From Geomobilibacter sp964431365 (GTDB taxonomy: Bacteria; Desulfobacterota; Desulfuromonadia; Geobacterales; DSM-12255), in NCBI GenBank assembly GCA_964431365.1, contig CAYSJJ010000003.1:40898-104897 (forward strand): 64,000 nucleotides of DNA, given 5' to 3'. Each line of letters begins with the position of its first letter. Position 1 is the stretch's first letter. Made by a program: the position numbers and the translations under genes. Positions 7,156 through 18,633 of the stretch are shown piece by piece. Under the pieces are notes generated by a model. That model was not told where the DNA came from. It searched no databases and saw only the letters and a list, made by a program, of their open reading frames with translations.

Positions 7156-9123
7156 CTACCAGACATACTCCTTGGCGATCTCGCGCTTATCGTGACCGTA
7201 GAGAATGTGGAGCACCCTGAGCCCCTTCAGCTTCACCGGCGAGAGGGAGCCGAGCGGCAGATAGACGATCTTCTTGCCCATACGGGCGGCGAGCTGACGG
7301 AACATGCTTCGCGGTGGGCGCGGCGCGGCATAGACCACATGCTTCTCACGCGAGTAGTCCAGGGCCGCCAGGAGTAGCCGCTCGTGCTTCTTACTGGCAA
7401 AGGCGTAGTCCGGATCGCTCCAGATATCCAGCATCCGTCGTGGCGGGAAGGAGAGGACGAAACCGCCGTACTCGCAGCGGCAGATGCCGGGACCGACGAT
7501 GTTGTCGGCCGGCAGCGTGGCGTAGAAGCCCATGTCCGACTCCTGCTCGTGCTCCCCGAGCCAGGTCATGCAGTAGGGAAAACGATCACCCCCCCGATCC
7601 TCGTCGAAGATTACCACCACACTACCCACCCCGCCGGTCACCCGCTGCTGTTCCCGGACATAAAGCCTTCCTTCGTGCAGGTTGCGCAACGTCTCCCGCA
7701 GGTCGATGCCGTCCAGGAGCGAGGAGGTGAACGGCTCGCACCGAAACTGCTCCTCCGAGAGCTGCTTGGCCCCTTTCTTCTTCAGAAAACGCCCGTACTC
7801 CTCAATCTGCAGGTCCTCGGGCGGATAGGAGCAGAGGGAAGGGTTGTCGAACCCCTCCAGCCACTCGCCGGGGCGCTTTTCCCGCCGGCGTTTGAGGAAC
7901 TGGAGTGGTGTGAGCCCTTTTCCCCGGCCAGGCTGGCGGGGACGGAAACGGATCTGCCGGCTGCCGCCGCTGATATCCTCGGGGGTGAGGCGCAGGGTCG
8001 GGAGCTCGGTATCGTCCCGCTGCCAGGGGTAGCAGGTGGCCAGGCGGCAGAAGGCGTAGGCGAAGTTGTCGTCCACGCAGCCGCGGGCCGTGGCCAGGAG
8101 CTGGAACAGATCGGGGAGGAGTTGACCGCTGATCGTTGCATAGTTGCGGGCAAAGCGGAAAAAGGCCCGTTTCTGCCAGAGGTGGACAGGTTCCCCGGTC
8201 TCCTGCCGGTAGTGGCGGGCCGCTTCCTGAAAGAGGCGGAAGATGATCCGTTGCCGGTCCGGCATCTCCCCTTTACCCCCTACGTGGCGGGCCGATGCGG
8301 TGATGGCGGCCCGGAGGAGTTCGGCCTCCGGTATCTCCCTCTGGCCGCCGGCGAGGAGTTCGAAGGCGTTGAAGCGTTTGCGGAGCGTGAGCCCGTCGAC
8401 CGCCGGCTCGGGGGGGAGTTCTCCCCGCCGAAGCTCGTAGATGGCGGAGAGGAAGGGGAACTCCCCCAGGATCTCCCGGCAGGAGTCTGGATGGAGATTC
8501 GCGAGGTAGATTCCTTCCCGGCGCACCCTTTCCAGCGGGGCGGCCTGGGAGTGCGGGAACAACTCCTTGATCCGCTCCACGTGGGCCATGCCGCCGACGA
8601 AGAGTATCCGCTGGAACTGGCCGGCGAGTTCCTGCAGCCTGAACGCCATCCCCTGCTCGCGCCGCCGGTCGACGAGCTCCGGTTCGGCGCTGGCGGCCGC
8701 CCGGACGAATTCCTCGTAGTAGCGGCCGAGGCCGATCCTCTGGACGGCGTAGGAGTCGGGGAGCGGATCGCTGTGGGCCGGGTAGTGGTCCACGTCCACG
8801 TCGATCAGCCGGAGCGGTATCCCTTTCTCCTGGGCGAGGCGGGCCGCCTCCACCAGCGGGTCTGCCGGCTCGATCAGGAGGTAGACGGTCTGACGGGCGG
8901 AGCCGGCAGCGGGTATCTCGTACCAGAGGACCGATATTTCCGGAAGGCGCGTCACCCCCTTGCAGAACCGCGCCTCAAGGGTAGGCGGCAGTTCGATGGC
9001 GATGCAGTCCGGTTCGATCCGGTCGACGGCCTGGCGCACCAGATGGGCGAATTCCATCCGGTAGTGGAGCACCGGCAGGGCGTGGACCGGGCCGAACCGC
9101 TCTAAGTGGAGGCGGTGGGGCAT
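7156..9123 (-). CDS. TraB/TIKI-superfamily-like protein of unknown function
   Basis: 655 residues, no signal peptide. I do not recognise a named family over the full length. The first 200 residues resemble the TraB/PrgY/TIKI fold: a core ending DCIAIELPP, an early GPVHALPVLH loop, then a later ILFVGGMAHVERI that matches the family's second conserved glycine/His segment. In that superfamily these Glu and His residues are thought to form a metal or catalytic centre. The remainder (about 210-655) is Arg-rich and globular with no membrane helix. The region around 500-655 looks like a second compact domain. It is monocistronic between a PAS gene and a DoxX gene. The superfamily link is inference from motif layout. 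Confidence 0.55.
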   Translation of the reverse strand: MPHRLHLERFGPVHALPVLHYRMEFAHLVRQAVDRIEPDCIAIELPPTLEARFCKGVTRLPEISVLWYEIPAAGSARQTVYLLIEPADPLVEAARLAQEKGIPLRLIDVDVDHYPAHSDPLPDSYAVQRIGLGRYYEEFVRAAASAEPELVDRRREQGMAFRLQELAGQFQRILFVGGMAHVERIKELFPHSQAAPLERVRREGIYLANLHPDSCREILGEFPFLSAIYELRRGELPPEPAVDGLTLRKRFNAFELLAGGQREIPEAELLRAAITASARHVGGKGEMPDRQRIIFRLFQEAARHYRQETGEPVHLWQKRAFFRFARNYATISGQLLPDLFQLLATARGCVDDNFAYAFCRLATCYPWQRDDTELPTLRLTPEDISGGSRQIRFRPRQPGRGKGLTPLQFLKRRREKRPGEWLEGFDNPSLCSYPPEDLQIEEYGRFLKKKGAKQLSEEQFRCEPFTSSLLDGIDLRETLRNLHEGRLYVREQQRVTGGVGSVVVIFDEDRGGDRFPYCMTWLGEHEQESDMGFYATLPADNIVGPGICRCEYGGFVLSFPPRRMLDIWSDPDYAFASKKHERLLLAALDYSREKHVVYAAPRPPRSMFRQLAARMGKKIVYLPLGSLSPVKLKGLRVLHILYGHDKREIAKEYVW

Positions 9124-9247
9124 GGCAATCTCGCGACGGAGTAATGGGTTGAAAAGTCTGTGGCAAACGGTACGGGATTATGGCCGTCGCGTCAAGGTAC
9201 GCTTGACGTTCAGCGGATCGCCTCGCCTCAACCCGGGAACAGCATAG

Positions 9248-9637
9248 CTATCGTCGCTTCTGCGCCGCATCGGCGCTCCAGATTCCGCCTCCCTGGGTGG
9301 CGATGAACAGGAAAACGAAACAGTAGAGCACCGCCAGTTCGCCGTTGTTCTGGATCGGCAGCAACGCCTTGGTTCCGTGACCGATCCAGTAGGCAAAGGC
9401 CATCTGGCCGCTGGTAATGAAGGCTGCCCAGCGGGTGAACAGCCCGATCATGACCAGGAGCCCTCCGATCAGTTCGATAGGCCCGGCGACGTAGGTAATG
9501 AACGCCGGAACGCTGACCGGGATCGCACTGGGAATACCGAACAGCTTCTGGGCGCCGTGCCAGAGGAAAAGAAAGCCGACGACGATGCGCATCAGCGCGT
9601 AACACTCTGCATTCAGACTCGACATGAACGGTTTCAT
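9248..9637 (-). CDS. DoxX family membrane protein
   Basis: 129 residues with four predicted membrane helices. The N-terminus has RIVVGFLFLWHGAQKLFG, the DoxX/DoxD family opening, and the second helix carries GPIELIGGLLVMIGLFTRWAA. DoxX proteins are small quinone- or redox-linked membrane proteins whose exact role is unsettled outside archaeal thiosulfate oxidation. It stands alone on the minus strand. Frame and start are clear. Confidence 0.85.
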   Translation of the reverse strand: MKPFMSSLNAECYALMRIVVGFLFLWHGAQKLFGIPSAIPVSVPAFITYVAGPIELIGGLLVMIGLFTRWAAFITSGQMAFAYWIGHGTKALLPIQNNGELAVLYCFVFLFIATQGGGIWSADAAQKRR

Positions 9638-9793
9638 GAAAACACCCCCTCACGACCACCTGATATCGAAGGGCTATAGGATAATTTTAGTCTCTTATGG
9701 ATAAACCGCAATACACGCTCGGGTACCTGTCAGCTCACTGCGACACCAGGGCTCGTCGACCAGAGAGTCCGTTCCCGGGCCGACAACCCCATG

Positions 9794-9827
9794 AAAAAAG
9801 GGGCTGCCCCTGTCAGGAGAGCCCCTT
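9794..9827 (-). terminator. terminator of pgsA
   Basis: Read on the minus strand: AAGGGGCT stem, 14-base loop, AGCCCCTT, then a T-rich tail ending in TTTTTTC. It lies 27 bases after the pgsA stop. Confidence 0.75.
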
Positions 9828-9854
9828 GCGTGAGTCCCTGCACCACCTTCATCT

Positions 9855-10391
9855 CTACCGGAAGGCAGCCCTCCTGCTCCATACCACGACGTACTGTCCA
9901 CCCGACGCGAGCGTCAGGAGAAGTGTCACGACGAACAGTACCGGCAGCCACCTTGCAGCCGCAATGATGCCTGCGCCATTGGCCAGTACTGCCAGGATCA
10001 GGCTGATCTGCACAAAGGTATTCACCTTGCTGAGGAGGCTCGGCTCCATCTCCAGGTGGCCGCTGCGCAGATAGTAGGCGGTGGCTCCCCCCACGATGAC
10101 CAGGTCGCGGCCGACGATGGTCAGCGCCAGCCACCAGGGGATGCTGCCGAGCCAGCCAAGGACCGCCGAGGACGATACAATCAGCAGTTTGTCCGCCAGC
10201 GGATCAAGGAGAGCGCCGAGAGGGGTGCAGAGGTCGAAGCGGCGGGCGATGAAACCGTCCAGCCCGTCGGTCGCCCCTGCGAACAGGACGATTACCAGGG
10301 CGGTGCCATAGTATTCGCGCAGCAGGGAGAAAGCGATGGTCGGAACAAGCAGCATGCGGAGTATCGTCAGGCTGTTTGGAATGTTCAACAT
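9855..10391 (-). CDS. pgsA: CDP-diacylglycerol--glycerol-3-phosphate 3-phosphatidyltransferase
   Basis: 178 residues with about four to five membrane helices. The CDP-alcohol phosphotransferase signature D-G-x2-A-R-x8-G-x3-D-x3-D is present as DGLDGFIARRFD followed by PLGALLDPLADK, so the catalytic aspartates are intact. It makes phosphatidylglycerophosphate, the committed step to phosphatidylglycerol and cardiolipin. The N-terminal NIPNSLTILRM is typical of PgsA. I start at ATG 10391, which follows a GGGGGA-containing stretch; an in-frame TTG at 10406 is the alternative. A terminator follows. Confidence 0.88.
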   Translation of the reverse strand: MLNIPNSLTILRMLLVPTIAFSLLREYYGTALVIVLFAGATDGLDGFIARRFDLCTPLGALLDPLADKLLIVSSSAVLGWLGSIPWWLALTIVGRDLVIVGGATAYYLRSGHLEMEPSLLSKVNTFVQISLILAVLANGAGIIAAARWLPVLFVVTLLLTLASGGQYVVVWSRRAAFR

Positions 10392-10479
10392 CCGGGGGTC
10401 CCCCAAAGAGTGCCGTCACGAACGACTCTATCATACCCGGGAAACGCACATCGTCCAGCTCTGGGACAGCACCGATAAC

Positions 10480-10507
10480 TTGCCTGTTGTCGGATTGGCA
10501 GTATAAT
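10480..10507 (+). promoter_or_regulatory. promoter for the PAS histidine kinase
   Basis: TTGCCT at 10480-10485, 16-base spacer, perfect TATAAT at 10502-10507, about 97 bases before the chosen start. Confidence 0.6.
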
Positions 10508-10603
10508 TATCCAGCAATTATCAGCATTGCAGGAACGCCCGCGCGATCCAAGAAAGGATCAAGGACGCGGAAAAGTGTTGTAGTCAATCCGGTTGGGGAA
10601 GCC

Positions 10604-12541
10604 ATGGCAACTTTTCCTCACAGCATAAAGGAATCCGTTGCAAAGGGTGTACGCGGAATCGGTACATGCTGCCAGATCTTTTTGCATACTATGGATGCCG
10701 CCCTGCTCACCAGGCCGGACGGGAGCATCCTGGCGGCCAACCCGGCGGCGTGCAGCCTGTTCGGCAGGAGTGAAGAGGATCTGATCTCGCTCGGCAGGGG
10801 AGGGGTGGTCGATGCCAGCGATCCCCGGCTGACGGCCGCGCTGGAGGAACGTGCCCGCAATGGCCTTGCCACGGCCGAGCTGACCTTCATCCGGCCTGAC
10901 GGCTCGCGATTCATCGGCGAAGCTACCAGCTCCGTTTTTCTGGATGCTGACGGCAACGAGCTCACCAGCATGATCATCCGCGACGTTACGGACCGGACAA
11001 GGGTAGAGGCGGCGATGCGGTTGAGCGAGACCCGCTTCCGGATCCTGCTCGACTCCCTGACCAACGTCGCCATCCAGGGATATGGTCCCGACGGGACGAT
11101 CCACTACTGGAACAGGGCGAACGAAGCGTTCTACGGCTATCCCGAGGCCGAAGCCCTTGGCCGGAACATCCTCGATCTCATCATTCCCCCGGAAATGCGC
11201 GACGAAATGGAAACGGCTATCCAGCGCGGCGCAAGGACCGGCGAAATGCCGCCAGCGTCCGAACTCGTCCTGATGGGAAAAGGTGGCAGGCGCGTGCCGG
11301 TATTCTCCAGTCATGCCGTTGTGCAGATGCCGGGCCGGGAACCGGAGTTGTTCTGCCTGGATGTGGACATCTCCCGGCGTCAGCGTGTGGAAAAGGCACT
11401 CCAAGAGAGCGAGGAGCGTTTCCGCCTCGCCATGGAGGTAACCAGCGACGGACTGTGGGACTGGGACGTCCAGGCCGGTACCGGTTACTTCAGTCCGGGC
11501 TGCTACAGGATGCTGGGATACGAGCCTGACGAGTTCGTCATGACGATCCCGGTCTGGCTCGACTTTATCCATCCGGAAGATCGCGATCGTACGGTCATGG
11601 CCAAAACTGCCTGCATGGAAAACAGAACCGACTCGTTTGTGGCGACGTTCCGCATGAAGCACAAGTCCGGCCAGTGCGTGTGGGTCCTTGGCCGGGGCAA
11701 GGTGGTGAGCAGGGATGCCGGCGGCAAGGCACAGCGGATGCTCGGTACCCATGTGGACATCACGGAGCGGAAGGAATCCGAGCAGAAACTGCAGCAGCTC
11801 AATGATGAACTGGAGAAACGGGTCCTGGCGCGGACCAGTGAGTTGGAGTCCTCCCTCAAGGAGATGGAGAGCTTCTGCCACTCTGTTTCCCACGAATTGC
11901 GGGCACCCATCGCCCGCATCGAAGGTTTCTGCAATCTGCTGGATGAATGCCTGGAGCACGACGACCAGAAGGGGGTGCGTCACTGTGCCGAGCGTCTCGG
12001 TAATTCCAGCCAGCGGATTCGGGCGGTGATCGATGCTCTGCTGTCGATCCACCGCCTCGGCCGGGCAGACATGCATGTCGAACCGGTGAACCTTTCCGAC
12101 ATCGCCAGCCAGGCAATGGAGGGACTTCTGGACAGGGATCCGACCCGGCTGCTGCGGGTCTCCATCACCCCGGATGTCGTCGTCCGGGGCGATCGCCGGA
12201 TGCTCGGGATCTGCCTGCAAAACCTCCTGGAGAACGCGGTGAAATACACCGGCAAGACCGCTCAGCCGGTTATCGAGTTCGGGGTGGTCCAGAGCTCAGG
12301 CGATCCGGTCTATTTCGTCAGGGACAACGGCGCCGGTTTCGACATGGCCTTTGCTAACAAGCTCTTCCAGCCGTTCTCCCGCCTGCACAACGACGACGAA
12401 TTCGCCGGCAGCGGCATCGGCCTCGCCACCGTGCAGCGGATCGTCGAGCGGCACTGCGGGCAGATCTGGGCGGAGGCCAGCCCCGGCAAGGGGGCAACCA
12501 TCTACTTCACCCTCGGCAATCAAACGGAATTCGGCAGTTAA
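10604..12541 (+). CDS. Multi-PAS sensor histidine kinase
   Basis: 645 residues, no membrane helix, so a soluble sensor. Three PAS units occupy roughly 15-130, 135-255 and 265-390; the third has LWDWDVQAGTGYFS and IHPEDRD. A coiled segment (390-425) leads to a HisKA domain with SVSHELRAPIARIEGF, phospho-acceptor His430. The ATPase domain has the N box NLLENAVKYT, a DNGAGF G1 box and GSGIGLATVQRIV. There is no receiver domain, and no partner response regulator is adjacent. The open frame extends 76 codons upstream over the pgsA start region and the promoter, so I start at ATG 10604. Signal unknown; PAS units of this class can bind flavin, heme or small ligands. Confidence 0.85.
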   Translation: MATFPHSIKESVAKGVRGIGTCCQIFLHTMDAALLTRPDGSILAANPAACSLFGRSEEDLISLGRGGVVDASDPRLTAALEERARNGLATAELTFIRPDGSRFIGEATSSVFLDADGNELTSMIIRDVTDRTRVEAAMRLSETRFRILLDSLTNVAIQGYGPDGTIHYWNRANEAFYGYPEAEALGRNILDLIIPPEMRDEMETAIQRGARTGEMPPASELVLMGKGGRRVPVFSSHAVVQMPGREPELFCLDVDISRRQRVEKALQESEERFRLAMEVTSDGLWDWDVQAGTGYFSPGCYRMLGYEPDEFVMTIPVWLDFIHPEDRDRTVMAKTACMENRTDSFVATFRMKHKSGQCVWVLGRGKVVSRDAGGKAQRMLGTHVDITERKESEQKLQQLNDELEKRVLARTSELESSLKEMESFCHSVSHELRAPIARIEGFCNLLDECLEHDDQKGVRHCAERLGNSSQRIRAVIDALLSIHRLGRADMHVEPVNLSDIASQAMEGLLDRDPTRLLRVSITPDVVVRGDRRMLGICLQNLLENAVKYTGKTAQPVIEFGVVQSSGDPVYFVRDNGAGFDMAFANKLFQPFSRLHNDDEFAGSGIGLATVQRIVERHCGQIWAEASPGKGATIYFTLGNQTEFGS

Positions 12542-12676
12542 CGACGCCTCACTCGCTCCGCTCCTCCTTCACATTCAACACCAAAGAGATGGCTGATTTT
12601 GCCACCGGCATGGTGTATAGTTTTTCGAGCGCCCGCCACGTGACGCAATCCTCCCCATAGAGAGCAGTCTACCGCC

Positions 12677-15490
<2,814 letters not shown>

Positions 15491-15532
15491 TCGACCTTGA
15501 AAATACCCCTCCATCGTAACAAGGAGAGATGG

Positions 15533-16063
15533 ATGCCTCCCCCTCCATGGCTGACGACGTTTACCGGAGCGCCCGGAATGATGCACCTTTCTCCGGCGCG
15601 GACCCGCGCCATCTGCCTCGCCAGTCTCTGCATCCTCCTCCTGATCGGCTGGCTCGATTACATCACCGGCTACGAGTTCGGTTTCTTCATCTTCTATTTC
15701 ATCCCGGTCTCCATCGCGGCCTGGTTCGCGGGGAAGAAGCCGGGGCTCGTTATCGCCTTCGCCTCCGCAGTATGCTGGTATCTGTCCGATCTCTACACCC
15801 ACCACCCCTATTCCAGGGCGTATTTCATCTACTGGGAGATGTTCATGCGCCTGATCTCGTTCCTGACCACGGCGCTCACCATCTCAAGGATTCGGCAGAT
15901 GCTGGTCAACGAGATCCGCCTGAACGAGGCGCTTCAGCAGGCGCTCAGTGAGTTGAGCGCGTTGCGGGGGCGGGTGGCGAACTGCCCGTCATGCCCTTAC
16001 CATGACCATGAGAACCGGGCAGGCGCCACGTCAGGAGAGCTGTTCCCGGGAGGTGGGCAGTGA
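15533..16063 (+). CDS. Small membrane protein with three helices and a Cys/His tail
   Basis: 176 residues from ATG 15533, chosen because AAGGAG lies six bases upstream. Three to four hydrophobic segments (about 25-110) include GYEFGFFIFYFIPVSIAAWF. This pattern resembles the membrane sensor part that precedes GGDEF or kinase domains in related bacteria, but here no output domain follows. After the helices comes an amphipathic coiled stretch and then CPSCPYHDHE, a Cys-x-x-Cys with nearby histidines that could bind metal. The 3' end overlaps the GTG start of the MFS gene, implying translational coupling. Function unknown. Confidence 0.65.
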   Translation: MPPPPWLTTFTGAPGMMHLSPARTRAICLASLCILLLIGWLDYITGYEFGFFIFYFIPVSIAAWFAGKKPGLVIAFASAVCWYLSDLYTHHPYSRAYFIYWEMFMRLISFLTTALTISRIRQMLVNEIRLNEALQQALSELSALRGRVANCPSCPYHDHENRAGATSGELFPGGGQ

Positions 16064-17325
16064 GCCTCGCCAACCGGCCCAACTACTGCTGGGTGGTCCT
16101 CGCCGCCGGCACCCTGGCGGTGTTCGGGGCGCTGGGCCTTGCCCGCTACGGCTACACTGTGGTCCTGCCGGCCATGCAGGCGGGGCTCGGTTTCGACAAC
16201 ACCCGGGCCGGGGCGCTGGCAACGGCCAATCTGGCCGGGTACCTCGCCCTCGCTGCCATCGGCGGCGCGCTCGCCTCCCGCCTGGGATCGCGGCTCGTGA
16301 TCGTCGCCGGCCTGGCAGTTGCCGGCGCGGGGATGCTCCTCACCGGCACGGCCGACAGTTTTTTCATGGTCGCCGTCTGGCGCTGTCTGACCGGGCTCGG
16401 CAGCGGCGCCGCCAACATCGGCGCCATGGGGATGCTGACCGCCTGGTTTCCGGCCAGCAGGCGGGGGCTGGCGACCGGGATCGCCGTGACCGGTTCTTCC
16501 GTCGCCATCATCACGCTGGGCCCCGTTGTCCCCCGCCTCCTTTCTCTGCAGGGGAGCAGCGGCTGGCGGGAGTGCTGGTACCTGTTCGGCGCCGCCACGC
16601 TGGTCATCGCCGTTGTCTGTCTGCTCCTGATCAGGAACCGGGCGGGTGCGGCGGCCGTTGATCTCTCCGCTGCCTACGGCGGCAGGGAGAAGAATCCTGC
16701 CCCACGCGGCGGCACGGGGTGGGGGGCTGTCTACCGCTCCCGGCCGGTCTGGCACCTCGGTCTGGTCTACGTCGCCTTCGGTTTTTCCTACATCATCTAC
16801 ATGACCTTCTTCGTCAAGCACCTGATGGCGGCCGGCGGCTACAGCCGGGCCGACGCCGGCTCCCTGTTCATGGTCATGGGGTGGGCGAGCCTGATCTGCG
16901 GCCTCTTCTGGGGAAGCGTCTCCGACCGGATCGGCCGCAAACGGACCCTGGTCATCGTCTACCTGATCCACAGCCTGTCGTTCGCCCTCTTCGGCCTCTG
17001 GACAACCCCGGTGGGGTTCACCCTGTCGGCGCTTCTCTATGGCGTGACCGCCTGGAGCATCCCCGCCATCATGGCCGCTGCCTGCGGCGACATTCTCGGC
17101 CCGCGGCTCGCCCCGGCAGCTCTCGGGTTCATCACCCTCTTCTTCGGCATCGGCCAGGCGATTGGCCCGAGTGTGGCCGGGATCATCGCCGACAGCGCCG
17201 GTTCGTTCGCCCCGGCCCTCCTCCTCGCCTCCTTCGTGGCGCTCCTGGGGGGGATGGGGGCCGCCACCCTCCACCCTGCACCGGCGCTTGGCCCGGAAGC
17301 CGATGGGGAAGGGGCGGCGCCCTGA
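16060..17325 (+). CDS. MFS transporter (YbfB/YjiJ-like)
   Basis: 421 residues with twelve predicted membrane helices and the MFS loop 8-9 motif WGSVSDRIGRKRT. The opening helix LARYGYTVVLPAMQ and overall spacing resemble the YbfB/YjiJ branch of the major facilitator superfamily. Substrate cannot be read from sequence. It starts at GTG 16060, overlapping the stop of the preceding small membrane protein by four bases, so the two are probably made together. Confidence 0.85.
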   Translation: MSLANRPNYCWVVLAAGTLAVFGALGLARYGYTVVLPAMQAGLGFDNTRAGALATANLAGYLALAAIGGALASRLGSRLVIVAGLAVAGAGMLLTGTADSFFMVAVWRCLTGLGSGAANIGAMGMLTAWFPASRRGLATGIAVTGSSVAIITLGPVVPRLLSLQGSSGWRECWYLFGAATLVIAVVCLLLIRNRAGAAAVDLSAAYGGREKNPAPRGGTGWGAVYRSRPVWHLGLVYVAFGFSYIIYMTFFVKHLMAAGGYSRADAGSLFMVMGWASLICGLFWGSVSDRIGRKRTLVIVYLIHSLSFALFGLWTTPVGFTLSALLYGVTAWSIPAIMAAACGDILGPRLAPAALGFITLFFGIGQAIGPSVAGIIADSAGSFAPALLLASFVALLGGMGAATLHPAPALGPEADGEGAAP

Positions 17326-17353
17326 CCCTCCCTCTGGCATCTCTCCCGTTCCC

Positions 17354-17381
17354 TTGCTTTTTCCCGAATAGGCTGTATAGA
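17354..17381 (+). promoter_or_regulatory. promoter for the peroxidase operon
   Basis: TTGCTT at 17354-17359, 16-base spacer, TATAGA at 17376-17381. It precedes the cytochrome peroxidase start by about 135 bases, leaving a leader that contains a CAGGG/CCCTG hairpin near 17480. Confidence 0.5.
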
Positions 17382-17514
17382 TTTCTCTGAGCGAGCCACG
17401 CACTCCTCCGGCTCGAACGCCCCCGCCTCCCCGGCGGCAGCTGTTCCCCTTCGACAACTTGCGCTTCCCTTCACCTGACAGGGCTAAACCCTGCAGAGAA
17501 CCACGGAGGTGACG

Positions 17515-18630
17515 ATGATGAAGCAACGCATCCTGATCGGTACGGTCGCGCTTGTTGCCGTCATGACCGCACCACTTCTTGCCGCGACTCCTCCCCTGGG
17601 ATTGCCGGCGGTGCCGGTACCCGCCGGCAATCCCCAGACCCCTGAGAAGGCAGCCCTGGGTAAGCGGCTCTACGAGGAGAAGCGGTTCAGCGGCGACGGC
17701 ACCGTTGCCTGCGCCACCTGCCACGACCCAGCCAAGGCCTTTACCGACGGCCTAGCGGTGGCCGAGGGGATCGGCAAGCAGAAGGGGACCCGCAACTCCC
17801 CCACGGTGATCAATGCCGCCTACTACACGACCCAGTTCTGGGACGGCCGGCGGCCATCCCTGGAGGAACAGGCCAAGGACCCGTTCCTGAACCCGATCGA
17901 GCACGGCCTCAAGAGCCATGCGCCGATCCTCGCCACCATCCGCAGCGACCCTACCTACCCGGCCGAATTCAGGAAGGTCTTCGGCGTCGCAGCGGGAGCG
18001 ATCACCATCGACCACGTGGTGAAGGCCATTGCCGCTTTCGAGCGGACCGTCGTGGCCGGCGACTCCCCGTTCGACCGCTATCTCTTCGGCGGCGACAAGG
18101 GGGCCATGTCGCCTGCTGCCATCCGCGGCCTGGAGATCTACCGGGTCAAGGGGCGCTGTCAGGACTGTCACACCATCGGCCAGACCGAGTCGACCTTCAC
18201 CGACAACAAGTTCCACAACCTGGGGGTCGGCTTCAAGCGGATCGAGGGTAAGTTCATGCCGATCGCCACCGCCTTCAGGAAGGCGAAGGAGGCGGGCAAG
18301 AACGTCGACGAGAGCGTCCTGACCAGCCAGGAGGCGTCGGAGCTGGGGCGTTTCAGCGTGACCCTGAAGCCTGCCGACATCGGCGCCTTCAAGACGCCGA
18401 CCCTGCGCAACGTGGCGGTGACCGCCCCGTACATGCACGACGGCAGCCTCAAGACCCTGGAAGAGGTGGTGGATCTTTACGACAAGGGGGGGGAGAAGAA
18501 TCCGCTCCTGGACAGCGGTATCCGCCAACTCAACCTGACCCCCCAGGAGAAGGCCGATCTCGTGGAGTTCATGAAGGCCCTGACCAGTCCGCAATTCGCG
18601 CAGAAACCCGCGACAGCCGGAAAGGAGTGA
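17515..18630 (+). CDS. Di-heme cytochrome c peroxidase family protein
   Basis: 371 residues with a Sec signal peptide (cleavage near LLAATP). Two c-type heme sites: CATCH near residue 65 and CQDCH near residue 215. The second domain carries FKTPTLRNVAVTAPYMHDGS, the conserved CcpA/MauG stretch that includes the distal Met heme ligand. The N-terminal domain has NSPTVINAAYYTTQFWDGR, also diagnostic. Such enzymes reduce hydrogen peroxide in the periplasm or act as MauG-like oxidases. GGAGGT precedes ATG 17515; ATG 17518 is equally possible. The next gene starts 3 bases after the stop. Confidence 0.92.
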   Translation: MMKQRILIGTVALVAVMTAPLLAATPPLGLPAVPVPAGNPQTPEKAALGKRLYEEKRFSGDGTVACATCHDPAKAFTDGLAVAEGIGKQKGTRNSPTVINAAYYTTQFWDGRRPSLEEQAKDPFLNPIEHGLKSHAPILATIRSDPTYPAEFRKVFGVAAGAITIDHVVKAIAAFERTVVAGDSPFDRYLFGGDKGAMSPAAIRGLEIYRVKGRCQDCHTIGQTESTFTDNKFHNLGVGFKRIEGKFMPIATAFRKAKEAGKNVDESVLTSQEASELGRFSVTLKPADIGAFKTPTLRNVAVTAPYMHDGSLKTLEEVVDLYDKGGEKNPLLDSGIRQLNLTPQEKADLVEFMKALTSPQFAQKPATAGKE

Positions 18631-18633
18631 CCG

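Noticed and set aside
7384..9105. 573-codon plus-strand open frame opposite the TraB-like gene
   Set aside because: Shadow frame rich in Val/Gly/Glu with no recognisable domain; the minus frame has conserved motifs.
12542..12676. LexA box before uvrA
   Set aside because: A CACC-N5-GGTG inverted repeat exists near 12610, but it does not fit the LexA consensus I know for this lineage.
17326..17508. possible c-di-GMP/cGAMP (GEMM) riboswitch before the peroxidase gene
   Set aside because: A CAGGG-CTAAA-CCCTG hairpin is present, but the GEMM core words and the second paired arm are missing.
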